DNA of 64,000 bases from NCBI GenBank assembly GCA_963809385.1, contig CAWEJL010000010.1, positions 1 to 64,000 on the forward strand, given 5' to 3'. Under the pieces are notes generated by a model that saw nothing but the letters and a program-made list of their open reading frames with translations, had not been told where the DNA came from and did not search any database. Shown here in pieces: positions 35,260 through 44,775 of this stretch (position 1 is the first letter of the stretch; each line of letters opens with the position of its first letter). Position numbers and translations under genes: made by a program. The stretch comes from JAKAIY01 sp963809385 (GTDB lineage Bacteria; Chloroflexota; Ktedonobacteria; Ktedonobacterales; JADMIN01).

Positions 35260-38200
35260 GTGGCGCTTAAGGATAAGATCGAGGTCTGGGGAAAAGACCT
35301 GATTGATATGAGCAAGCGAAACACGCTGCTCTACTATCACGTATCTGGAAACCGCCCCTCAGGGTTATCGCTCATCAACGCAAACGCCGCGTCACTCTTC
35401 CAGATGCTTGTGCAAGCGGGAAAAGCCATCGAGCAATCGAGTTTGCGGCTCCCCGATCCGGCGAATGATCCTATCCCCATGCGGCGGCTCGAACGCCTTC
35501 GCATACAGGCGCGCGACGACATGAAGGAAGGCGGCGTCCAAACACTCTACATGGTCTTCGGCATGCTTGACTGGGCAGAGGTCGCGTATAGCGATGAGCG
35601 GTTTATCTCACCGCTCATCCTCGTTCCGGTAACAATTCAACGAATGACCAGGGGCGATTATGTCCTTGCGGCTACTGATGATGAAACCATTGAAATTAAT
35701 CCATCATTGCGTGAAAAACTATGGCATGATTTTCACATTTCACTGCCCACCTGGCAGGAGCTCATCGCTCCACCAAACGTGGAATATACCGGTGAAGATG
35801 GCTCAGAAGCGGGCGCCCCGCCACAACGCTCCCCAGCGAAATCAACGAGCCAACCCCTTATCCCTTCGCTCGCCGAGGCGCTGGCGCGCATCCAGAGCGC
35901 GCTCCAGGGCCTGCCAGAGTACACCAGCGCGAAATGGGCGATCACGCCGGATGCGAATATAGGCCGCTTTTCGTTCTCCAAGCTAGTCATGCGAGAGGAC
36001 TTGCAGCGCAACCAGGAAGCGGCGCTAACGCATCCAATCCTGCGCCGGATAGCGGGCGAGCACGGCGCGTTGCGTGAGCCCAGGGGGCTCGTTCCCGCAG
36101 ACCATCTCGATGAGCGCGTCCATCCCCGTGACACGCTGGCGATTCTGGACGCGGATTCGAGCCAGGAGGAAGCGATACAGGCGGCGATCGCTGGCCAGAG
36201 CTTCGTGTTGCAGGGACCGCCAGGCACAGGCAAGAGCCAGACCATCGCCAACATCATCGCGGAAACGCTGGCGCGTGGGCAAGAAGGTGCTGTTTGTTAG
36301 CGAGAAGATGGCCGCGCTCGACGTGGTGCGCAAGCGGCTCGACGCGGCAGGTCTGGGCGAGTTTCTGCTTGATCTCCACGACGCCAAGCGCAACAAAAAA
36401 GACTTCATCAGCGAGTTACAGATAGCTGTCAGGCAGGCGCGCGTCCAGCCAACTCATCAGACGGAAGCTCAGTGGGAGCGACAATCGGCCGAACTGGAGC
36501 GCCGCCGGACACAATTGAACGCCTATGTGAACGAGCTCCATACGCCACGCTTCGCCTTACAGATCAGCGCCTTCGAAGCGCATGGCCGGCGCGCGAATCT
36601 GGCGAGCGCGTCCGCCAGCGACGCGCCGCTCGACGACGTCACACAGATGACATCCAGCGCCCTGAATGATCGGCGCGACGCGCTGCAAGCCCTGCTGGAT
36701 TACACAGATGTCCTCGACAGCTACACGACCCATCCGTGGCGCACGACGCCATTGACCAGCTTGAGCGGCGAGCAGGCCAGCGCGCTCGAATATCACTTCG
36801 ATCTGCTGTCTAAGGCGCTCGGTCACGCCAGCGAAGTATTCACAGAACTCGGCCACTCCCTCGGTGAGGATGCGCCAGTGACGCTGCAGTGGGCGGATTA
36901 CGCGCTCGACCGCGCGCGCCTCGCCCTGACCAGCCCAATGCCGCCGCGTCACTGGCTTGACCCGTCGCGCGCCGCGCAGCTCACGACCCTGCTCCAGCAA
37001 GGCGCAGCAGCCGCCAGCGCGTATTTTGAAGCCCACAAACGCCTGGACGGACGGTATCAGAACACGATCTATGCGCTCGATCACAAGGCGCTGCTGGAGG
37101 CTCTCACGGAGGCGCCCAAGCCCACGCTGCCGGTGATCCAGACACGCGCAGGCGAGGATGGGCGCAACACGATCCTGCGAGAGCGCGCCGCGCTGGACAG
37201 CCACTTGCGCACGTGTGCACCCCTTCTTCCCGCCATCAGCGCATCAGCAGCGGCGGGGGCGAAGCTGCTGGGCGAGCCGGAGCCCGCGACTGCTGGGGCT
37301 GCGCGCGCCCTCGCGGAGATGGCGATGCTCGTCGCGACCTCGCCCACGCCTCCGAAGACCTGGCTGGACCCAGATGACTACGTCGTAACGCGCATCGCCA
37401 TGCTGGAGGCGGCCGAGCGGGCGGAGTGGGCCCGTCAGGCGCGCGCGGACCTTGAGAAACGGTATTCTGCGTCGTTCTTTACTGCTGATCTCAGCGCCAT
37501 CTCGACCCGCTTCCGCGAACGCTATACCTCGATGTTGCGCTTCCTGAACCCGCAATACTACTTCGACTGCCGGGCGCTCAGCCAGCTTGCGCTGCCAGGC
37601 GCGACGATCACGCGGCGCGAGCTCGGCGAGGATGCGCTGACAATCGCGCGGCTTCACGAGTACGACCAGTGGCGGGAGGAGCGCCAGACCGATCACGCGC
37701 GTATATTGGGCCGCTATTTTCTGCGCGATCAGACCGACTGGGCGCGCGTGCGCGAGATGATTACGTGGGCGGACAGCTTCCATGATATGTATGGAGGGCT
37801 GCCAGCGACCGAGGTCACCATTCGTCTAATCACAGGGCCAGCCACGGAGCGCGCGCCGCTCGCGAGCGTATCGCGGACGCTCACCAACCAGGTACGGCAA
37901 TGGGATAGCGAGCGCGCGTGGATAGAGCGAACGCTGGTCACCAGCCACCTCGTCGAAGGCTACGATGATCTGGACGGCGCGCCCGTGGCCGCAATCGCGC
38001 ACGCGCTGGGAAGCCTTCACACCACGCTCGCTGGCTTTTGGCAAGCGGTGGATACACTCAACACGACCGCGCGTGGCGCCCCTCCGCAAACATACAGCCT
38101 GATGACGCAAGACCTGGGGGAGGCGCACACAGCGCATGCCTACACCACATGGCTCGCGGAGCGCGGCGATGAGTTGCGGCGCCAGCTTCATGACCGCTTC

Positions 38201-40378
38201 CAGGATGTGCGGACCGACTGGCCAGCCGCTATCGCGCACCTGGAATGGACGGCTCGCTTCATCGCGCTGTACCCTAAGGGTGTTCCCGCGGCGCTCGCGG
38301 CCTGGACGACGACGATTCCCAATGTCCCGAATCCTGAGCGCGATCCATTCACCATCCAGGCGAACGTTCGGAGAACGCTTGAGCAGGCCAGCCAGGCGCT
38401 CGCGGCCATCTCCGCGGAGACGCCGCATGTCACCACCGCGATCTCGCTCGATAGGTTCGCTGGCGGCGACCAGCCTTTCGACCGCACACCGCTGCTCCAG
38501 TTACGTGAGCGTACAGACACACTGCGCGCCAGCCTGCCATTGCTCAAACGCTGGGTGGACTGCGGGGAGGCGATCGAGCGCTGCCAGCAGCTTGGCATGG
38601 GGCCGCTCGTGAGCGCCGCTCTGCGCAGTCAGCCTTTCCCGCGCGATATCATTCACATCTTCGAGCGACGTTTCTATACGCTCTGGCTCGACGCCGCGCG
38701 ACGGGAGTCGCCAGCGCTGACACGCTTCTCAGGTGACATACAGGCCACCGCGATCAAGAACTTCCGCGAGATCGACAAGGAGCATATCGAACTGGCTCAC
38801 GCCCGGCTGGTCAACAATCTGAGCCGCCAGCGCTATAACGCGTACATTCGCGCCACTCCCAGCGCCAACGGTTCCGCCTCATCTGGCTTCTCCTCCAGCC
38901 CCAACGACCGGGATTTCGCGCGCGTCTACGGGCAATTGACACGTGAGGCGGAGAAAAAACGCCATTCGTCCATTCGCGATATCGTCCTCCGCACCGGCTC
39001 CGCGCTGATCGAGCTCAAGCCCTGCTGGATGATGAGCCCCCTGAGCGTGAGTCAGTTCATTGAGACCGCTGAACCGATTTTCGATCTGGTGATATTCGAT
39101 GAAGCCTCGCAGGTGTTGACCGAGGACGCGATCTGCGCGATTCTGCGCGGCAAGCAGCTGATTGTGGTCGGCGATGACAAGCAGCTCCCACCAACCAGCT
39201 TCTTCGCCAAAACACTCAGCGACTCGGATGATGACGATGAGGAGGACAGTGACAGCGCGGAACAGCAGCGGACGGAGAGTATTCTCAAGGAACTCATGGC
39301 CGCGAACTTCTCCCCGCGCGCGCTGAAGTGGCATTATCGCAGCCGCCATGAGTCTCTGATCGCATTCTCGAACAGCGAATTCTATGGCGACCAGCTAATC
39401 ACATTCCCCGGCCCTGAGCGCCACCATCGCGATGGCGTCAAGTTCGTTTACGTCGCGGATGGCGTCTATGACCGCAGCGGCTCGCGGACGAACCGGCGGG
39501 AAGCGGAGCGCCTTGTGGATGAGTTGATCGAGACGGTCAGGCGCGACAAGAAATCCTCAATTGGTGTCGTGGCGATGAGCGGAGCACAGCAGGCGGCGAT
39601 ACGCGAGGCGCTCGATAACCGGTTCAGATCACATCCCGAGCTTGCCTATCTGCGCGACAGGTTCAATGAGGATTCAGATGCTGAAGACGCCTTCTTCGTC
39701 AAGAACCTGGAGTCGGTGCAAGGCGACGAACGTGACATCATCGTGCTCAGCGTGGGCTACGGTAAGGACAAGACCGGCAGGCTCTACACGAACTTCGGTC
39801 CGATCAACAAGCCCGGCGGTGAACGCCGTCTCAACGTCGCGGTGACACGCGCGCGCCAGCGCATGATCGTTGTCAGCTCGATCCACGCGAGCGATCTGCC
39901 ACCGACTCTGACCAGCCTGGGCTCCAAAACCTTCCGGCGCTATCTGGACTTCGCTGAGCGCGGGCCAGCGGCGCTGCGCGACGACCCAACCAGCGCCACG
40001 GAAGCCGGGCCGCTACGCTTTGACTCTCCATTTGAGATAGCGGTCTACGATGCGCTGAAGGCGCGCGGCCTTCAGGTTGACACGCAGGTTGGCTGTTCTG
40101 GCTACCGCATTGATCTGGCGATACGCGACGATCAACAGCCTGACCGCTATCTGCTGGGCGTCGAGTGCGATGGGGCCACCTATCATTCCTCGAAGACCGC
40201 GCGCGACCGGGACCGGTTGCGACAGGCGCATCTCGAAGGACTGGGCTGGCATATCCATCGCATCTGGTCCTCAGACTGGGTGGCGGACCCCGACCGCGAA
40301 ATCAGTAAAACGCTCGAATCGCTCGCCCACGCGCGCATGCGGACTCCTGTCGGACAGACCACCCAGGAGGTCAGCTAG
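35260..40378 (+). CDS. DUF4011-type SF1 helicase with C-terminal PD-(D/E)xK nuclease (candidate defence protein)
   Basis: This locus encodes ~1,700 residues. The N-terminus (DLIDMSKRNTLLYYHVSGNR) matches DUF4011-type domains that precede COG1112 helicases. The Walker A motif is LQGPPGTGKSQTIANIIAET. A ~900-residue helical insert follows. The helicase motifs are FDLVIFDEASQV (Walker B), VVGDDKQLPPTSFF, LKWHYRSRHESLIAFSN and RRLNVAVTRARQRM (motif VI). The last ~110 residues form a Vsr/MTES_1575-like nuclease: FEIAVYDAL, YRIDLAI and LGVECDGATYHSSKTARDRD supply the E...D...ExD site. One frame change near 36280 joins ARGQ to KKVLFVSEKM. GAGAGGAG precedes a GTG start. Such helicase-nucleases are often found in phage-defence islands; here it stands alone, so defence is an inference. 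Confidence 0.85.
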
Positions 40379-40474
40379 CGCCTCGCGCGCCGCTCATTCG
40401 CCACAACTACGCTCCGACGCGTTATACTTGAACTCTGCCAGGCGAAAGTAGCCAACAGAGCGAGAGGAACGCGT

Positions 40475-41938
40475 GTGACCAGCGGAGACGGGCCGGAGCG
40501 GCGGGCGGGCGCCAGTGGTGAAGGCGTCGTGAAGCGCGACCCGTATACGGCGCTACGCTTCCCCGACTTCCGCTACCTGATGGGCGGGGTGCTCCTGGCT
40601 ACGCTGGGCGAGCAGATGCTGACCATCGCCATCGGTTGGGAAATCTACGCGCGGACGCATCAGGCGGTGATGCTGGGTTACGTCGGGCTAGCGCAGTTCG
40701 CCCCGGTGCTGCTGCTCTCGCTGGTGGCCGGACACGCCGCCGACCGTTTCGACCGCCGCCACGTCGTGATGTTGAGCCAGAGCCTCATGGCGCTGACCTC
40801 TCTCGGGCTGGCGGCGCTATCACTGACTCACGGTCCCGTCGTGCTGATCTATCTGCTACTGGCGGCGCGCGGCGTGGCTGACGGATTCAATGTCGCCGCG
40901 TCGGGCGCGCTGCCCCCGCAGACCGTTCCCGCCAGCGCCTTCGAGAACGCAGCCTCGTGGAGCAGCAGCCTCTGGCAGCTTGCCGCGATCAGTGGCCCGG
41001 CGCTGGGTGGCATCATCATCGCCGCGCGCGGCAGCGCCACGCCGGTCTACTTCTTCGACGCGCTGGCGGGCGTCGCCAGCATCCTGCTCATCTCGCGCAT
41101 CCGCGGCAAGCAGGAGACGCGCTCAGGCGAGCGCATGACGCTTAGCGGGCTGATGGGCGGTGTGCGCTTCATCTGGCGCACGCCGATCATCCTGGCGGCG
41201 ATCACACTCGATATGGTGGCCGTGCTGCTCGGCGGCGCGACCACCCTGCTGCCGATCTACGCCAGCGACATCCTGCGCGTCGGCGCGGCGGGCCTGGGCC
41301 TGATGGCCGCCGCGCCCAGCATCGGCGCGCTGCTGATGGCCACCGCCCAGGCCTACCTGCCGCCCTACCGTCGAGCGGGGCGCACGCTGCTGCTGGCGGT
41401 GGCGGGATTTGGCGCCGTCACCATCGTCTTCGGCGTCTCGCGCTCGTTCCCGCTCTCGCTGGCGATGCTCTTCGCCCTCGGCGCGTTCGACAATATCAGC
41501 GTCGTCATCCGTAAGACACTGATGCTGACCCGCGTGCCGGATGAGCTACGCGGACGCCTCTCGGCGGTCAACAATGTCTTCGTCGGCTCGTCGAACCAGC
41601 TTGGTGGCTTTGAGTCGGGCGTGACAGCGCAACTCCTCGGCCCGCCGCTAGCGGTGGCGCTGGGCGGCGCGGGCTCTATCCTGGCGGTCGGCGCCATCGC
41701 GCGCGCCTGGCCGGAGTTGTGGCGCATGGGCAGCCTCACCGTGCGGCTGGATGCGCCACACAGTGAGGCGAGCGCTGAAAGTCGCGGAGACGGCTCAGGT
41801 CAGCGGGTAGCCGCTGGCCACCAGCATCAGGCCGATCATACTGGACAGCGTGTCGCTCGCCGGGAACAGCGCCGCACGCGCGATGTTCCCCGGCCAGCCT
41901 ACGCGCCCCAGCGGGGTGCGCGCCGGAAAACCCGATAA
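40475..41938 (+). CDS. MFS transporter (EntS/MFS_3-type exporter)
   Basis: Twelve predicted helices span residues ~30-430, beginning FRYLMGGVLLATLGEQMLTI. The inter-domain and loop signatures are GHAADRFDRRHVVMLSQ and TRVPDELRGRLSAVNNVFVG, as in the EntS/MFS_3 group of drug or siderophore exporters. The GTG start follows GAGAGGAA. After TVRLDAPH the remaining ~60 residues are polar, lack family similarity and overlap an SDR remnant on the opposite strand. The native protein may therefore be shorter, with the stop displaced by an indel. Confidence 0.82.
   Translation: MTSGDGPERRAGASGEGVVKRDPYTALRFPDFRYLMGGVLLATLGEQMLTIAIGWEIYARTHQAVMLGYVGLAQFAPVLLLSLVAGHAADRFDRRHVVMLSQSLMALTSLGLAALSLTHGPVVLIYLLLAARGVADGFNVAASGALPPQTVPASAFENAASWSSSLWQLAAISGPALGGIIIAARGSATPVYFFDALAGVASILLISRIRGKQETRSGERMTLSGLMGGVRFIWRTPIILAAITLDMVAVLLGGATTLLPIYASDILRVGAAGLGLMAAAPSIGALLMATAQAYLPPYRRAGRTLLLAVAGFGAVTIVFGVSRSFPLSLAMLFALGAFDNISVVIRKTLMLTRVPDELRGRLSAVNNVFVGSSNQLGGFESGVTAQLLGPPLAVALGGAGSILAVGAIARAWPELWRMGSLTVRLDAPHSEASAESRGDGSGQRVAAGHQHQADHTGQRVARREQRRTRDVPRPAYAPQRGARRKTR
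41795..41935 (-). pseudogene. Short-chain dehydrogenase C-terminal remnant
   Basis: The minus-strand frame reads TPLGRVGWPGNIARAALF, then PASDTLSSMIGLMLVASGYP and a stop. It closely follows the SDR C-terminal pattern (GxPxDIAxxxLFLASDxSSxxTGxxLxVDGG) but with degraded key positions (Asp-Gly-Gly lost). No upstream catalytic part is present; the hairpin cluster D begins ~25 bases upstream of it. Confidence 0.5.
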
Positions 41939-41959
41939 GGCGAGCTGACGGATCCCGCC

Positions 41960-42076
41960 ACCTCGCATCCCAGGCCGCGCAGGCGGCCTTCGCGGCCCGC
42001 AGGGCGAGCGGAGCGAAGCGCCCCAGCGGGTTCGGGGTTCCCGCTGGGGCCCCTAGCCGCGGGTTTACCCGCCGGG
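41960..42076 (-). repeat. Hairpin cluster D (CTGC and TAAA loops)
   Basis: AGGCCGC-GCAG-GCGGCCT (41972-41989), an 11-bp stem GCCCCAGCGGG/CCCGCTGGGGC (42020-42050) and GCGGG-TTTA-CCCGC (42059-42072). Read on the minus strand it has the same order as cluster C at 63.3 kb: a hairpin with a T(A/G)AA loop, then one with a CTGC loop. Confidence 0.8.
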
Positions 42077-42095
42077 CCTCCTCACGCCACACCGC

Positions 42096-42978
42096 TCAGC
42101 TCTCCCCATCCGTTCCCGCGAGCGCCTCTTGCCGGCGCCTGCTGCCACCGTGCATATATTCGTAGCCGAAGCGCCCCTTCACGCAGAGGAAGCCATGCGT
42201 CACTGGATTCTCGCGCGGTGATGACACCTTGATGATTTGGTTGTCCTGCACATGCAGCCTGAGCTCACAGCCAACTCCGCAGTACGAGCAAATGGTATCT
42301 ACCTGCTTCTGCTGCGCGTCGTCCCAGGTCTCATCGCGGCGCATCTCGAACTCGGTACGGCCCATCAGCGCGCCTGTCGGGCAGACCGCCACGCAGTTGC
42401 CGCAGTAGACGCACGGTGACTCTCCCAACGGCGCATCGAATCCCGTATCGATGTGCGCGCCGAAGCCACGGCCAGCGGCGGAAATCGCGAACGTATGCTG
42501 CACGTCGGAGCCGCACGCCTCGACACATTTGTAGCAGAGGATGCAACGGGCATAGTCGCGCACGTAGAGCCTGTTATCGGCGTCCCGTGGCGGCTGCGCG
42601 ACGGTCGCGCCGCCGCCGTAGCGGTCGGGCTGGGCGTCGTAGCGCGGCGCGAACTTTTCGATCGTCGACGCCAGACTGGTATCCACCGATGATTGCAGCA
42701 GCTCGATCACTCCCTTGCGCGCCCGCCGCACACGCGGCGAATCCGTGGATACCTCCATGCCTTGCTCAGCGGCGCGCGAACACGAGGGCGACCAGCACGC
42801 GGCTGCCCTTTAGCTCCACCACACAGATTCGGCATGCGCTGGGCTGCGTAAGGCTGGGGTCATAGCAGAGCGTTGGCGTCTCGATACCCGCTGCTGTGAT
42901 GGCGTCCAGCAGAGTCGCGCCAGAAGGAACCGTGACTGGCTGGCCATCAACCGTCAACGTAACCTGCTCAGGCATCAT
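42096..42978 (-). CDS. Iron-sulfur subunit of formate dehydrogenase: ferredoxin/NuoG-like module plus detached Fe4S4 domain
   Basis: The N-terminus has a plant-type [2Fe-2S] domain (VDGQPVTVPSGATLLDAITA; CYDPSLTQPSACRIC). A frame change near 42795 leads to CSRAAEQGMEVSTDS, the last 2Fe-2S Cys, and the NuoG-type His-Cys region. Two [4Fe-4S] motifs follow (CILCYKCVEAC and CVYCGNCVAVCPTGAL). The C-terminus is the molybdopterin-oxidoreductase Fe4S4 domain, CSYCGVGCELRLHVQDNQII with GFLCVKGRFGYEY. That domain is normally fused to the molybdopterin subunit. Here the protein ends 18 residues later, and the molybdopterin part is a separate gene at the start of the operon. It begins within the end of the NuoF-like gene (11-base overlap). 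Confidence 0.87.
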
Positions 42979-44222
42979 GACCTCCCACGCCCGCTGGCAG
43001 CGGGAATGTGTTGAGGGCGCTCAAGACGGCGCTCGACGCGGTCTGCCCCAGCCCGCAGATCGAGGCGTCCGTCATCACCGCTCCAAGCTCCCGCAAGAGC
43101 GCGACATCGCCAGGCCGGCTGGCGCCCGCCGCCACGCGCTCCAGAATCTCCATCTGCCGTTGTGTGCCAACACGGCACGGCACGCACTGGCCGCACGACT
43201 CCTCAGCGAAGAACTCGGCAAGCTGCCGCGTGACATCCCACATGTCAACGCTCTCATCGAACACGACCACCGAGCCAGCGCCAATCGTCAGCCCCAGTGG
43301 GGTGAGTGTCCCCGGCAGCAGCGGCGTATCCAGATGCGCACGACGTCATGAACGCGCCCGCCGCGCCGCCAACCAGCGCCGCTTGCAGCGCGCGGCCACC
43401 CGCCACACCACCAGCCAGGTCGAGTAATTCGCGCAGCGTGCCGCCCGTCGCCACCTCATACACGCCGGGCCGGGTGATATGCCCGCTCAGCGAAAAGAGC
43501 TTCGGCCCGGTGAACGTCGGAGCGCCGATCTGCGCGTACGCGTCGCCACCCATCCGCACGATGTGCGGCACGTTCGCCAGGGTCTCCACATTGTTGATGA
43601 CCGTCGGTAGGTGGAACGCCCCAGATATGACCGGGAACGGCGGCTTCATGCGCGGCTCGCCGCGTTTGCCCTCCAGCGAGTTGAAGAGCGCCGTCTCCTC
43701 GCCGCAGATGTAGGCGCCGCCGCCGCGCCGCACCTCGATGTCGAAGGACTTGCCGGAGCCCAGCACGCTCGCGCCGAGATAGCCACGCGCGCGCGCCGCC
43801 TCGACCGCCGCCTGGAAACGCCTGGCGGCGAGCGCGTATTCGCCACGAATGTAGGCGTAACCCTGGGCGTTACCGATTGTCAGCCCGGCGATGGTCATCG
43901 CTTCCACCAGCGCGAACGGGTCCTCTTCAAGGAGCTTACGGTCTTTGAACGCGCCCGGCTCGCTCTCGTCCGCGTTGAGCACGACATACTTGCGCGCGCC
44001 CGGCGCGGCCCGTACCGCTTCCCACTTGCGCCCCATCGGGAAGAGCGCGCCGCCACGACCCATCAGCCGCGAGCGCGTCATCTGATCGAGCGTCCACTCC
44101 GGGCCAGCCTCCACCACACGACGGAGCGCCGCGAAGCCGTCATGCGCCTCGTAGTCCGCGATGCTGCTTGGGTCCACCACACCACAGCGGGCGAGGAGCA
44201 GATTAGGAGTCTGCGCGGCCAT
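42968..44222 (-). CDS. NuoF/FdsB-like NADH-binding flavoprotein subunit of formate dehydrogenase
   Basis: This subunit passes electrons between formate oxidation and NAD+ via FMN. The FMN/NAD region reads LMGRGGALFPMGRKWEAVRA, NADESEPGAFKDRKLLEEDP and GGGAYICGEETALFNSLEGK. The [4Fe-4S] site is EESCGQCVPCRVGTQRQMEI with a later Cys in DASICGLG. One frame change near 43320 joins the SLBB-like segment to GSVVVFDESVDMWDV. It overlaps the NuoE-like gene upstream by 20 bases and the Fe-S gene downstream by 11, so translation is coupled through the operon. Confidence 0.88.
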
Positions 44223-44775
44223 GCGTCGCCTCCTTCACGATAGATTCCAGCTGTTCAGGCGTCACATCACGAACCGCCTCTTCACCGGCCAGCAGCGCCG
44301 GGGCATGGTCGCACTGGCCCAGGCAGGCGAACCACTCCCATTTCACCTGGCCGTCCGCCGCGGGCGCGCCAGAGCCAGCGCCCGTAAGCTCCGTCATCCG
44401 CCGCCCCAACGCGCTCGCACCATGTAACTGGCACACCACACCCCGGCAGACACGAATCATCGTACGCGCGGTGGGCTGGGTTGTGAGCAGCGCGTAGAAG
44501 GTTATCACCCCGTAGAGATCGGCGTAGGGAATATGGAGCCGCTGGCTGAGGTAGCGGGTCATCTCTTGCGACAGCCAACCGGTTTCCGACTGCACATCAC
44601 GCAAGAGCGGGAGCAGTTGATCGCGCGAGAAGCGCGGATACCGTGGATACCGCGCCAGCACATCATCAGCGGCCAGCCGTTCTTCCTCTGACAGTTGCGC
44701 CAGAGGAACCTCGGGCAGCCCAAGCTCGACACGGACGCGGCCATTCCCGCTTCGCATGCCATTCGAGCCGCTCAT
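44203..44775 (-). CDS. NuoE/FdsG-like [2Fe-2S] subunit of formate dehydrogenase
   Basis: A 190-residue thioredoxin-fold subunit. The helical N-terminal part reads RDQLLPLLRDVQSETGWLSQ, and YADLYGVITFYALL is conserved in the 24-kDa family. The [2Fe-2S] ligands are CRGVVC and, 37 residues on, CLGQCDHAPALL. It mediates electron transfer with the NuoF-like subunit. Its ATG overlaps the stop of the catalytic subunit gene (ATGA), indicating translational coupling. The frame is intact. Confidence 0.9.
   Translation of the reverse strand: MSGSNGMRSGNGRVRVELGLPEVPLAQLSEEERLAADDVLARYPRYPRFSRDQLLPLLRDVQSETGWLSQEMTRYLSQRLHIPYADLYGVITFYALLTTQPTARTMIRVCRGVVCQLHGASALGRRMTELTGAGSGAPAADGQVKWEWFACLGQCDHAPALLAGEEAVRDVTPEQLESIVKEATHGRADS

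Noticed and set aside
41736..42092. A 118-residue minus-strand protein beginning in hairpin cluster D
   Set aside because: Its N-terminus is a translation of the repeat and its frame is not that of the SDR remnant in the same place.
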